DNA of 39,885 nt from an uncultured Eubacterium sp. (GCA_905234995.1 CAJOJV010000013.1:1-39885), one strand, 5' to 3'. Positions 18,337-27,826 are shown, numbered from the stretch's first letter. Notes: generated by a model from the letters alone, not told the origin. Made by a program: numbers and translations.

Positions 18337-20700
18337 ATGAAAAAGCGAATAATCTGCATAATACTTTCGGTTATGACGGCTCTTACGGCAAGCCTGCCTG
18401 CAGGCTTCACCGCATTTGCGGACACCTACGAGGAGCAGCTGAAAAAGGCGGGCTTCCCGAGCTCGTATATTCCGCAGCTCGTTGCGCTGCATGAAAAATA
18501 TCCGAACTGGAAATTTCAGACGCTTGCAACGAACGTTGATTTTTCAACCGCAGTTGCTCAGGAGCGCACTCCCCACTCACAGCAGCTTATCCAGAAATAC
18601 TCGGGCAATAACAACAAGGGCTATTACTGCGGTTGTTCAAGCTGCTACAAAAACGGCGCTTACGTTATTCAGGAGGGCGGCAGCTGGGTTTCAGCCTCAC
18701 TTTCAGCGGTTGAATACTATATGAACCCCGGCAATTTCCTTGATGAAAAATACATCTTCCAATTTGAATCCACGAGCTACGATTCGGCTCAGACGAAAGA
18801 CGGCGTTGAAACGATTATCTCAAAAACCTGGATGGCTAATTCCAAAATATATTATCTTGATGCAAACGGCGTTAATCACCTTTACAATAATTCTAATTAC
18901 AAAGACGGCATAACCTATTCACAGGCAATTATGGAGGCGGCAAAAAACAGCGGGCTTTCCGCATATTATCTTGCCTCTAAAATCGTGCAGGAGGTTGGCG
19001 GCAAAACGAATTCCGCAACCGGCGCAAGCGGCACGAATTCAACCTATCCCGGCATTTATAACTACTATAACATCGGCGCTTACAGCGGCGGGCTCGACGG
19101 GCTGAAATGGGCTGCAACCTCAACAACCACCTCCGCAGGCACGACGTATAAAACGAACACTAATGCGTATATGCGCAGCGGTCCCTCCACAAGCTCTTCA
19201 AAGGTGCTTAACGATTCCGTTCCCAAGGGCACGACGCTTACGTACATATCCGCAACGGACAAGCAGAGCGACGGCTATGTTTGGTACAACGTTTCGGCAA
19301 AAATCGGCGGCACGACCTATACGGGCTATATCCGCTCAGACCTCGTTACGGTTACGACGAGCTCGGGCACGACGGACAAATACAAGCGCCCGTGGACGAA
19401 CCCCTTCGTTTCAATTTATCAGGGCGCAAAATACATTGCAACCAATTTCTCCTCAACCCAGAACACGGGTTATCTGCAGAAATTTAACGTTAACCCCGCT
19501 TCAACTAACAGATATAACCACGAATATATGGCGAACGTGCAGGCGGCGGTTTCCGAGTCGCTGACCTCCTACAACGCATACAAAACGGCGGGGCTGCTTT
19601 CCTCTGCAAAAACCTTTATTATTCCAATTTACAAAAACCTGCCCGATGAAAACCCGTACAGCTGGCAGCTTGGCTCTGACGGCTATTGGTATCTTTACGA
19701 CCAGAGCGGAACGAAACAGACGGGCTGGCGCTACGTTGGCGAAAAATGGTATTATATGAATAGCGACGGCAAAATGCAGGTCGGCTGGAGATTAATTAAC
19801 GGAAAATGGTATTACCTCAGCAGCTCGGGCGCTATGGTGACGGGGCTTCAGAAAATCAGCGGCAAATACTATTACTTTGATTCAAAGGGCGCTATGGCGA
19901 CAGGCTGGGTGCAGCTGAACGGAACCTGGTATTATTTCAATGCTGACGGCGACGCCGCCATCGGATTTAAAACGGTTTCAGGCAAAACCTATTATTTTGA
20001 CAGCGAAGGCAAAATGCTGACGGGCTATCAGCAGATTGACGGCGAATGCTATTTCTTTGATGAAACGGGCGCAATGATTAAGGGCTGGTATAACGACGGC
20101 ACCTACACCTATTATTTCCAAGACGACGGCAAGGCGCTGCACGGCTGGCAAATTCTTGACGGCAAGAAATACTATTTCAATAAGGCGGGCATAATGTTCG
20201 TTCAGTGGCGCAGGCTTGAAAACATCTGGTATTACTTCAGCACCGACGGCGTGCTCAGAACGGGCTGGCAGAAGATTGATAATTCCTGGTATTATCTTGA
20301 CCCTGAAACGGGAGCAAGATACAGCTCCGGAGTTAAGCAAATTGAAAGCGATTACTACGGCTTTAACGGCAACGGCGTTATGCAGAAGGGCTGGTTTACC
20401 GAAGGAAAATATAAATACTACTTCAGCTCAAGCGGCGCTGCGCTGCACGGCTGGCAGACGCTCAGCGGCAAGAAATACTATTTCAACAAGGCAGGAATAA
20501 TGTTTGTTGAATGGAGAACGCTTAACGGCAAATGGTATTATTTCGGCACGGACGGCGTGCTCAGAACGGGCTGGCTGCTGCTTAACAACAACTGGTATTA
20601 CCTTGAGAGTGACGGAAGCAGAGTTACCTCCGCAAGCAAAACCATCAAGGGCAAAACCTATAACTTCGATGCAAACGGCGTTTGCACAAATCCATACTAA
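18337..20700 (+). CDS. Secreted N-acetylglucosaminidase (LytB/CwlX-like) with embedded SH3-like domain and C-terminal choline-binding-type (CW_binding) repeats
   Basis: Signal peptide MKKRIICIILSVMTALTASLPAGFTAFA; YNYYNIGAYSGG...YKRPWTNPFVSIYQGAKYIA...QKFNVNP; about 14 repeats of the W-Y-Y-x-x-x-x-G-x-x-x-x-GW type. Confidence 0.92.
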   Translation: MKKRIICIILSVMTALTASLPAGFTAFADTYEEQLKKAGFPSSYIPQLVALHEKYPNWKFQTLATNVDFSTAVAQERTPHSQQLIQKYSGNNNKGYYCGCSSCYKNGAYVIQEGGSWVSASLSAVEYYMNPGNFLDEKYIFQFESTSYDSAQTKDGVETIISKTWMANSKIYYLDANGVNHLYNNSNYKDGITYSQAIMEAAKNSGLSAYYLASKIVQEVGGKTNSATGASGTNSTYPGIYNYYNIGAYSGGLDGLKWAATSTTTSAGTTYKTNTNAYMRSGPSTSSSKVLNDSVPKGTTLTYISATDKQSDGYVWYNVSAKIGGTTYTGYIRSDLVTVTTSSGTTDKYKRPWTNPFVSIYQGAKYIATNFSSTQNTGYLQKFNVNPASTNRYNHEYMANVQAAVSESLTSYNAYKTAGLLSSAKTFIIPIYKNLPDENPYSWQLGSDGYWYLYDQSGTKQTGWRYVGEKWYYMNSDGKMQVGWRLINGKWYYLSSSGAMVTGLQKISGKYYYFDSKGAMATGWVQLNGTWYYFNADGDAAIGFKTVSGKTYYFDSEGKMLTGYQQIDGECYFFDETGAMIKGWYNDGTYTYYFQDDGKALHGWQILDGKKYYFNKAGIMFVQWRRLENIWYYFSTDGVLRTGWQKIDNSWYYLDPETGARYSSGVKQIESDYYGFNGNGVMQKGWFTEGKYKYYFSSSGAALHGWQTLSGKKYYFNKAGIMFVEWRTLNGKWYYFGTDGVLRTGWLLLNNNWYYLESDGSRVTSASKTIKGKTYNFDANGVCTNPY

Positions 20701-20701
20701 G

Positions 20702-20734
20702 AAAAAAGCTTCTCCTAATCGGAGAAGCTTTTTT
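20702..20734. terminator. Bidirectional rho-independent terminator between convergent genes
   Basis: AAAAAAGCTTCTCC-TAATC-GGAGAAGCTTTTTT. Confidence 0.9.
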
Positions 20735-20751
20735 AGTGGTCAGTGGTCAGT
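20735..20751. repeat. Short 7-bp tandem repeat (AGTGGTC x2 + AGT)
   Basis: AGTGGTCAGTGGTCAGT read directly. Confidence 0.7.
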
Positions 20752-20765
20752 TGTTTAGTATTGCA

Positions 20766-22154
20766 TCATCTTCTTGCGGGAGGCGGGAGCGGATTATTAT
20801 CATCATAATTTGATTTCTGCTCCTCCTGCTTCTCGGCTGCCTCTGCGCGCTTTCTGCGGCGGGCTTCCTTCTTTTTATAATTGCTGACAACCATTGAAAC
20901 ATAAACGATTATAAACAGGAGGATGAGAAGGAAAATGATTTTTACAAGCGTTAAGCCGAAGAAGGCTTTAACGGCGTTAATTACCTTCAGGAAGGTTGAA
21001 AGCTCCACGCTCTGCGCCGCAACCAGTTCAACCGTTGCAACCACCTCGTCGCCGTAAATTATATCCGCCGTGCATACGTCGTCGCCCTGCTGAATGGGAG
21101 CGGAAACGTATTCGGGCTTATTCTGCGACTTAATGATAACCGTTGATTTATCAAGGCTTGCGGGCACGATTGCCGCAATATCCGTTTTGGCAACGAGGCG
21201 AACGCTGTCCGCATCCTTACCGTCCTTAACGGCAACCTCATCAAGAATTTCATTCTGCTGAACGAGGGTTGAATATTTAAGGCTGTTGAACGCCCAGTTA
21301 AAAAGCGTCGCCGCGTCAATAAAGGAGCATTTTTCCTTATATCCGTCGTTATTATAATCTATTACGGGAGCGCCCATAACGACGGCGAGATAGTTATAGC
21401 CGTCCTTGCTTGCGGTGGTGATAACGCAATAGCCCGCAGCATCCGTTGAGCCTGTCTTAATGCCCTTGGCGTACTTATAGTAATATGAAACGTAGCCCGA
21501 GCGGAGCATCAGATTCGTGTGATAAAAATTAGTGCCGTTATACTCATACTGAACGGTCGTTGAAATTTTCATAAAGGTTGAATTCTGCACGGCATCCAGC
21601 GCAATTTTCGCCATATCCGAGGCAGTGGTGTAATGATTATCATCGTGAAGCCCGTCGGGATTAACGAAATTAGTGCCCTCGCAGCCGAGAGAGGCGGCGT
21701 AATCGTTCATCATCTGAACGAAGCCCTCCCTGCTGCCGCCGACGTATTCAGCCAGAACCTCCGTTGCATCGCAGGCAGAATGAACCATCGTGAGATAAAG
21801 AAGCTGCTCAATAGTCAGCGTTTCGCCGACCTTGAGGTTTGCAACCTGCGCGCCCGTGCCGAGAAGCACGTCATAAGCAGACTGGGAAACGCTCGTCGTG
21901 GCGCTTAAATCGGGCACGTTATTGAGCGTTACCATCGCCGTTACGATTTTCGTGAGCGAGGCGGGATACATTTTTTCATCCTGATTTTTCTGAGCAACGA
22001 CGGGATAACTGCCGTCGTCAAGATTAATCAGCATATACGCCTCGGAATACAAATCCACGTCCGGAGTATAAACGGCGGCGCCGGCAGGCATTGCCGAAAT
22101 AAGAAGCACCGCTGATAAAAGCAAAGCTAAAAATAATGACGATATTCTTTTCAT
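20766..22154 (-). CDS. D-alanyl-D-alanine carboxypeptidase (DacA/DacF family)
   Basis: YPASLTKIVTAMV (SxxK), HSACDATEV and IKTGSTDAAGYC (KTG); signal peptide; C-terminal TM anchor. Confidence 0.93.
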   Translation of the reverse strand: MKRISSLFLALLLSAVLLISAMPAGAAVYTPDVDLYSEAYMLINLDDGSYPVVAQKNQDEKMYPASLTKIVTAMVTLNNVPDLSATTSVSQSAYDVLLGTGAQVANLKVGETLTIEQLLYLTMVHSACDATEVLAEYVGGSREGFVQMMNDYAASLGCEGTNFVNPDGLHDDNHYTTASDMAKIALDAVQNSTFMKISTTVQYEYNGTNFYHTNLMLRSGYVSYYYKYAKGIKTGSTDAAGYCVITTASKDGYNYLAVVMGAPVIDYNNDGYKEKCSFIDAATLFNWAFNSLKYSTLVQQNEILDEVAVKDGKDADSVRLVAKTDIAAIVPASLDKSTVIIKSQNKPEYVSAPIQQGDDVCTADIIYGDEVVATVELVAAQSVELSTFLKVINAVKAFFGLTLVKIIFLLILLFIIVYVSMVVSNYKKKEARRRKRAEAAEKQEEQKSNYDDNNPLPPPARR

Positions 22155-22158
22155 ACAC

Positions 22159-22187
22159 TTGACACCTTTTGAAAGAAAATATATTAT
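22159..22187 (+). promoter_or_regulatory. Putative promoter of the metallophosphoesterase gene
   Basis: TTGACA - 17 nt - TATTAT, about 90 nt upstream of the ATG at 22276. Confidence 0.6.
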
Positions 22188-22275
22188 AAATATGTTATTT
22201 TCAAATAAGATATTTATATTTTAACACTTTTATCGGCAATTGAAAAGTGGAATTTATTATTTTTTCAGGTGAATT

Positions 22276-22953
22276 ATGATTTATATTACAGGTGACACCC
22301 ACGGCGATATTTCCTTTTTCAGAAACCCGAAGCTCAGAAAGCTCGGCGAAAAGGATATTCTTATCGTCTGCGGCGATTTCGGCTTTCTCTGGGACCCGCA
22401 TAACGAGAAGGAGCACAAGAGCTTTGACGCGCTTCGCAAAAAGAAATACACGATTTGCTTCGTTGACGGCGCACACGAGAATTTTGACATCATTAATTCC
22501 TACGCGCCCTACCGCTGGAAGGGCGGCAACACGCACAAGATTGCGGAAAACATCTATCATCTTATGAGGGGCGAGATTTTCACCCTTGAAAACAAAACCT
22601 TTTTCGTGCTTGGCGGCGGCGAGAGCGACGACCGCGATATGAGGCAGGAGGGCGTTTCCTGGTGGGAGGCCGAAATGCCGAATGCGGAGGAAATCAAAAA
22701 CGCAGAGGACAACCTTAAGGCTTATGATAAAAGGGTGAACTTCATTCTGACCTACGAGGCTCCCGCGGTTGCAAAGGACTTTTTAAAGCTGCACACAAAC
22801 GAAGCGGTTAAGATATCTCCGCTCAACACGTATCTGCAGAATTTGACGAAGGACGTTGAATATTACCACTGGTATTTCGGCTCGCTGCACACTGACGTGC
22901 AAATCAGCAAGAAAATGACCGCGGTTTTTAACGAGATTTACGAAATAAAATAA
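22276..22953 (+). CDS. Calcineurin-like metallophosphoesterase
   Basis: IYITGDTHGDISFF, LIVCGDFGFLWD and VDGAHENFD motifs. Confidence 0.88.
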   Translation: MIYITGDTHGDISFFRNPKLRKLGEKDILIVCGDFGFLWDPHNEKEHKSFDALRKKKYTICFVDGAHENFDIINSYAPYRWKGGNTHKIAENIYHLMRGEIFTLENKTFFVLGGGESDDRDMRQEGVSWWEAEMPNAEEIKNAEDNLKAYDKRVNFILTYEAPAVAKDFLKLHTNEAVKISPLNTYLQNLTKDVEYYHWYFGSLHTDVQISKKMTAVFNEIYEIK

Positions 22954-22995
22954 AAGTTTTATTATTATTTTTTTGTGAATATACTGTTAACATAA

Positions 22996-23024
22996 TTGTT
23001 TTTGCAAATGATTTGTGGTAATAT
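22996..23024 (+). promoter_or_regulatory. Putative promoter of the phosphoglycerol transferase-like gene
   Basis: TTGTTT - 17 nt - TAATAT. Confidence 0.45.
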
Positions 23025-23067
23025 ACTAAACTGTTAATTAAAAACATATAGGAAAGAGGGAGAGATT

Positions 23068-24972
23068 ATGTTTTTTTTGACGGGCGGCATTGCAGTTATT
23101 ATCTGCGCAGTTATTGAATTCTGCTTTTTCTGCAAACAGAAAAAGGCATTGGGCTGCATCGGCATTCTGATTAAGCATCTTGTTATTGATTATTCGGTTG
23201 CTTTATCACTGCTGCTGAAGGTGTTTAAATATCAGCATTTTCTGGACACCTCCAATTACGGTGCAACGAACTTTTTCAAATTCGGCTTGCTGACATTCGT
23301 TGTTGGCGCAATCGTGGTTGTGATTACCGCGTTTTGCAAAAGCATCGTTGCCTTTGAGCACGAGCCGTTTAACCGCAATAAAAAGGGCAAAATCAGCAAG
23401 GGCTTTATGGCTCTCGGTATTATCGGAAGCCTGCTTGTGTTCCTTGCCTGCGTTTGCTGGTTCGGCACGGAATGGAGCTTAGCATCCTTCGGCAAGGTTA
23501 CCGCGGAGCAGCTTGTTATTAATATGACGGCACCCGGCGGCGCTGAGGACAGCGTTTATACCTCAATAATTGAGGGACCTTTTGTTTACACCCTTGCAAT
23601 CACAAGTGCTTTTGCATTTGTTTACTATCTGCCGTTTAAGCTGATTTACAACGGAAAGAAAAAGAAAATCACCTTCTTCAACGGGCTTGCGCGCCGCATA
23701 ATCTGCCTCGTGCTCGCCTGCGGAATGCTTTACGGCGGTATTAGCCACGGCGTTAAGGAATTTGACCTTAAGCAGCTTTACTACGCATATTACAAAACCT
23801 CAACCATATTTGAGGATGAATACGTTAACGCAAAGACTGCGGAGCTCACCTTCCCCGAAAAGCCGAGAAATCTTATTCACATCTATGCAGAGTCGCTTGA
23901 AAACAGCTTTCTTTCAAAGGCTTTCGGTGGCAACGTTGACGTTAACCTTATGCCTGAGCTGACAGAGCTTTCCTATGAGGGCTACATTTTCTCTGACACG
24001 GAAAACAAATTCGGCGGTCCGCAGGAGCCGATGGGCACGCAGTGGTCAATCGCATCAATGGTTAACCAGACCACCGGTCTTCCGATGAAGATGCCGAACG
24101 CGCCTAACGACTACGGCAGCGAGGGCAACTTCCTTCCCGGCGCCTGGTCGCTGATGGATATACTTACCGAGCAGGGCTATGAGCAGACGGTTATGTTCGG
24201 CGCTGACGGTAACTTCGGCGGGCTTAAGTATTACTTTATGAGCCACGGCAACACGACCGTTTTTGACCTTGGCTATGCAAGAAGAAACGGACTTGTGCCT
24301 GAGGACTACAAGGTTTGGTGGGGCTACGAGGACGATAAACTTTACGAATTCGCAAAGGATGAGCTTACCAGAATGTACGAAACCGGCAAGCCGTTCAACT
24401 TTATGATGGAAACCGCCGATACTCACAGACCCGGCGGCTACATCGGCGAGAACACGCCGACCCCGTACGAAAGCAGCTACGCTAACGCCGTTGCTTACAG
24501 CACGGCGCAAATCGTTGAATTCGTTCGCTGGATTGAGGAGCAGCCCTTCTACGAGAACACGACGATCGTTATTATCGGCGACCATCTGAGCATGGAAACG
24601 GATTTCTTTGAGGATTACGGCTTCACTGATGATTATGACAGAACGCAGTTTAACCTCATTCTCAACCCCGCTCCGAACGTTGACGTTTCAGATGAGAAGG
24701 TTTTCCACAACAGACTGTGGAGCAATATGGATATGTTTCCGACCATTCTTGCCGCAATGGGCGTTGAAATCAAGGGCGAGAGGCTCGGCATCGGCACGAA
24801 CCTTTTCTCCGGCAAGGATACGCTGATTGAGAAATACGGCTTTGACACGCTGAACACGAATCTTCAGATGAAGAGCGAGCTTTACGCAAACGAAATTCTG
24901 ATGGACCCGACGGCGTATGACAATGCAGACCCGTACGTGCTTGAAACGACGACTTTAAAAACGAGCAATTAA
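23068..24972 (+). CDS. Membrane sulfatase-fold phosphoglycerol transferase (LTA synthase / MdoB-OpgB superfamily)
   Basis: N-terminal TM segments, then NLIHIYAESLENSFL, PMGTQWSIASMVNQTTGLP, MMETADTHRPGGYI and IVIIGDHLSM. Confidence 0.9.
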   Translation: MFFLTGGIAVIICAVIEFCFFCKQKKALGCIGILIKHLVIDYSVALSLLLKVFKYQHFLDTSNYGATNFFKFGLLTFVVGAIVVVITAFCKSIVAFEHEPFNRNKKGKISKGFMALGIIGSLLVFLACVCWFGTEWSLASFGKVTAEQLVINMTAPGGAEDSVYTSIIEGPFVYTLAITSAFAFVYYLPFKLIYNGKKKKITFFNGLARRIICLVLACGMLYGGISHGVKEFDLKQLYYAYYKTSTIFEDEYVNAKTAELTFPEKPRNLIHIYAESLENSFLSKAFGGNVDVNLMPELTELSYEGYIFSDTENKFGGPQEPMGTQWSIASMVNQTTGLPMKMPNAPNDYGSEGNFLPGAWSLMDILTEQGYEQTVMFGADGNFGGLKYYFMSHGNTTVFDLGYARRNGLVPEDYKVWWGYEDDKLYEFAKDELTRMYETGKPFNFMMETADTHRPGGYIGENTPTPYESSYANAVAYSTAQIVEFVRWIEEQPFYENTTIVIIGDHLSMETDFFEDYGFTDDYDRTQFNLILNPAPNVDVSDEKVFHNRLWSNMDMFPTILAAMGVEIKGERLGIGTNLFSGKDTLIEKYGFDTLNTNLQMKSELYANEILMDPTAYDNADPYVLETTTLKTSN

Positions 24973-24976
24973 ATGA

Positions 24977-25009
24977 TAAAACGCTGTTGCGATTGCAACA
25001 GCGTTTTTT
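24977..25009. terminator. Rho-independent terminator, probably bidirectional
   Basis: AAAACGCTGTTGC-GATT-GCAACAGCGTTTTTT. Confidence 0.9.
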
Positions 25010-25021
25010 GTTTGCTTTGGA

Positions 25022-25975
25022 TTATTCTTCGCTCTTTTTAAATTGCGCGTTAATAATATATATTCCGATTGAAACGAGCGCAAGTGCCGCAAGGTTTTTC
25101 AGCGCGAACGCCTCCGCAGCCTCGCCGATAAGCAATGCGGAAAGCAGCACGCCAAACACGGGATTTAAAAATCCGAACACCGTTACGCGGGAAACGGGAT
25201 TATGCTTTAGCAGAATGCTCCACACCGTGTAAGCCACGGCGGAAAGCAAGCCAAGATACAGCAGAAGCAGCAGCGGCTTAACCGAAAGTTCTGCGCTTAT
25301 TCTGCCGCCCGTTGAAAAGCCGAGCGCAAGCATTGCAAGTCCGCCGATGAAAAACTGCCAGCCCGAAAGCATTACGGGGCTTTCCGTTTTTGAAAAGCGC
25401 TTTATCAGCACGCCGGAAATTGCCGAGCACAGCGTTGAAAGGATAATCATACCCTCTCCCATAAAGGAGAAGCCCGCCGCAAAGCCGCCCGCGCCTGCGT
25501 TAACGATTATTACGCCCGCAAAGCCCGCCGCAGTGCCGAGCAGCTTGAGCCAGGTGAAGCGCTCCATTTTCAGTATCAGCGCCGAAATAATCAGCGAAAA
25601 GAAAACGCCGAGCGAAACGAGGATGCTTGATTTAACACCGCTCGTGCGCGCAAGCCCGATATAAAAGCAGATATACTGCAGCACCGTCTGAAACAGGGAG
25701 ATTATTGCAATATGCCCCCATTCCCTTTTGGTTTTGGGAAGCGCTGCACGCTTCTCCGAAGCGCAGGCAAAGGCAATCACGAGCAAGCCCGCAAGCGTAA
25801 AGCGCAGCCCTGCGAAAAGGATTTGGGAAGCGCTGTTATCAGCGGCAATTCCGAAAAGCGAATAGCCCGTTTTAACCGCGGGAAAGGCTGAGCCCCAGAG
25901 CAGGCAGGAAAGCGCCGCAAGCGGGAGCAGATAATATATTTTTGTGAGTTTAGAGGATGTATTTTTCATAAGCAT
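25022..25975 (-). CDS. EamA/DMT superfamily transporter (about 10 TM)
   Basis: LLWGSAFPAVKTGYSLFGI, paired EamA halves, LGLLSAVAYTVWSILLKHNPVSRVTVFGFLNPVFGVLLSALLIGE. Confidence 0.9.
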   Translation of the reverse strand: MLMKNTSSKLTKIYYLLPLAALSCLLWGSAFPAVKTGYSLFGIAADNSASQILFAGLRFTLAGLLVIAFACASEKRAALPKTKREWGHIAIISLFQTVLQYICFYIGLARTSGVKSSILVSLGVFFSLIISALILKMERFTWLKLLGTAAGFAGVIIVNAGAGGFAAGFSFMGEGMIILSTLCSAISGVLIKRFSKTESPVMLSGWQFFIGGLAMLALGFSTGGRISAELSVKPLLLLLYLGLLSAVAYTVWSILLKHNPVSRVTVFGFLNPVFGVLLSALLIGEAAEAFALKNLAALALVSIGIYIINAQFKKSEE

Positions 25976-25981
25976 AAAAGC

Positions 25982-26003
25982 GGGACGCCGAGGTCGGCGT
26001 CCC
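25982..26003. repeat. Perfect palindromic intergenic repeat (REP-like), second copy
   Basis: GGGACGCCGA-GG-TCGGCGTCCC then CTACA; near-identical to 4552-4573. Confidence 0.75.
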
Positions 26004-26015
26004 CTACATTATTAT

Positions 26016-26789
26016 TTAGTCTGCATTAGCGAGCCATTCGTATTCGGGAATATAGATGCGGGTTTTATCCCACGGGTCGCCGTCAAGATGACGAATGAGC
26101 CAAACGTAATACATCTCATACCCGGGCGCGGTTACCTGCTGATGGGCGTTGCCGCCCCTTATGCAAAGGCAGGTGCCGTTTTCGGTTTTATAGGGCGTAT
26201 CGCCCTCAAAGCCTGCGCCGAAGCCCTCAGGATGGTCAAACTGATAATAATAAAGCTCGGGCTGCGGGTGATGATGGGGAGGATAGGACGACCATTTACC
26301 CGGCTGATTAAACACCTCGCCCATAACCATATTGGAATACGGAGCGTTATCAAGGTCAAACATCGTTGAAACGATTCTGTGCCCCGTGCCGCCCCACTGG
26401 CCCTTGCCGAATTCCTGATAAAGACAATTTTCGGGGTTATAGAAAACGGGCTCCCATTCCTTATCGTTATCCGTTTGCTGAACGAGCACCTCGCTGTCCT
26501 CAAGTGCGGTAACCACAGCCTCAACGCCCTTCGGGAAATGCACCGCATAGGGCGTTTTTTTGAAGGGATTTTCCCTTTCGCAGGTTTCGTTAATTCTGCT
26601 TCCTACGGAGAAATTAACCTTGCCCGAAAGCAGGAGAATTGCACATTCGTTTTTATCCTCAAAAATACTGAGCGCCTCGCCCTTTGCGAGCCTTTTAACG
26701 TAAATATCCATCAGCATTTCTGAGTTTACGCCGTTCATTTCACACAGCACCTTTTTGCCGTTTTCATCATATTCGGGTTTAAATAACAT
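26016..26789 (-). CDS. IolB-like 5-deoxy-glucuronate isomerase family protein
   Basis: Cupin histidines in YPPHHHPQPELYYYQFDHPEGFGAGF and GGNAHQQVTAPGYEMYYVWLIRH; full-length IolB-like layout. Confidence 0.85.
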   Translation of the reverse strand: MLFKPEYDENGKKVLCEMNGVNSEMLMDIYVKRLAKGEALSIFEDKNECAILLLSGKVNFSVGSRINETCERENPFKKTPYAVHFPKGVEAVVTALEDSEVLVQQTDNDKEWEPVFYNPENCLYQEFGKGQWGGTGHRIVSTMFDLDNAPYSNMVMGEVFNQPGKWSSYPPHHHPQPELYYYQFDHPEGFGAGFEGDTPYKTENGTCLCIRGGNAHQQVTAPGYEMYYVWLIRHLDGDPWDKTRIYIPEYEWLANAD

Positions 26790-26801
26790 TTATATTCGCT
26801 C

Positions 26802-27731
26802 CTAATTCAATACTTTATTAACGATGAAGCTGTTAATATCCGCATAAACCTCTTCCTTATTAAGCTCGTTAAGGATTTCGTGGCGGCAATCGGGATAAAG
26901 CTTTAAGGTGACCTTCTTATGCCCCGTGCCGATAAGATTAGCCTCAATCGTGCGCAGCCCCTTGCCGTATTCGCCGACGGGGTCCAGCTCGCCGCTGACA
27001 ATCAAAATCGGCAAATCCTTGGGAACGGCGCTGTACCATTCCTTGGTGTTTGCGGCAATATTGAGCTTAACCAAATCGTTCATACCCTGAGCGGAGAAAA
27101 GGAAGCCGCAGTATTTATCCTCAATATATTTATCGACGATTGCGTTATCCCTCGTGAGCCAGTCGAACGGAGTTCTGCCCTCAAACTTGGAATTATAAGA
27201 GCCGAAGGTGAGCTTATCAAGAGTTTTGGATTTATAAAACTTGCCCTTCGTTTTTGCAATAAATGCCGAAATCTTATCGCCCATTCCCGCAATCGGATTG
27301 GGTCCGCCGGTGCCCATAAACACGGCGCCGTCAATTTCATTGCCGTACTGCGCGGTGAAGCAGCGAACGATGAAGGAGCCCATTGAATGGCCGAAAACGA
27401 TTATCTTTTTATCGGGATATTCAGCCTTAGCCATATCGAAAACGGTTTTCAAATCGGCAATGAGCGCCTTATAGCCGTCCTTTTCGCCGAAATAGCCGCT
27501 GATGTTGAAATCAACGTTTGATTTGCCGTGGTTTGCCATATCGTGCATAAACACCGCAAAGCCCTGCGAGGTGAGATATTCAAAATAAGCCTGATACCTG
27601 CCCTGATGCTCCGCCATACCGTGGTGCATAACGATTACTGCCTTTACCTCGCCCGAATCGGGAGTATATTCACAGCCGTAAATTTCGCACTGCCCGGTTG
27701 CGGACTGAAAATTGAATTCCTTTTTATTCAT
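26802..27731 (-). CDS. Alpha/beta hydrolase (serine aminopeptidase S33 / monoacylglycerol lipase-like)
   Basis: VIVMHHGMAEHQGRYQAYFEYL, FGHSMGSFI (GxSxG), SGELDPVGEYGKG and DCRHEILNE. Confidence 0.92.
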   Translation of the reverse strand: MNKKEFNFQSATGQCEIYGCEYTPDSGEVKAVIVMHHGMAEHQGRYQAYFEYLTSQGFAVFMHDMANHGKSNVDFNISGYFGEKDGYKALIADLKTVFDMAKAEYPDKKIIVFGHSMGSFIVRCFTAQYGNEIDGAVFMGTGGPNPIAGMGDKISAFIAKTKGKFYKSKTLDKLTFGSYNSKFEGRTPFDWLTRDNAIVDKYIEDKYCGFLFSAQGMNDLVKLNIAANTKEWYSAVPKDLPILIVSGELDPVGEYGKGLRTIEANLIGTGHKKVTLKLYPDCRHEILNELNKEEVYADINSFIVNKVLN

Positions 27732-27753
27732 AATTTTTACCCCTAAAAAACAC

Positions 27754-27784
27754 AGAGCCTTATATTCAGTTGATATAAGGCTCT
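27754..27784 (-). terminator. Terminator downstream of mscL
   Basis: AGAGCCTTATAT / ATATAAGGCTCT inverted repeat; minus strand continues with GTGTTTTTTAGG. Confidence 0.8.
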
Positions 27785-27826
27785 AAGTATTAATGTTTAT
27801 TTAATCCCTAAAGCGTTAAGAGAGGC

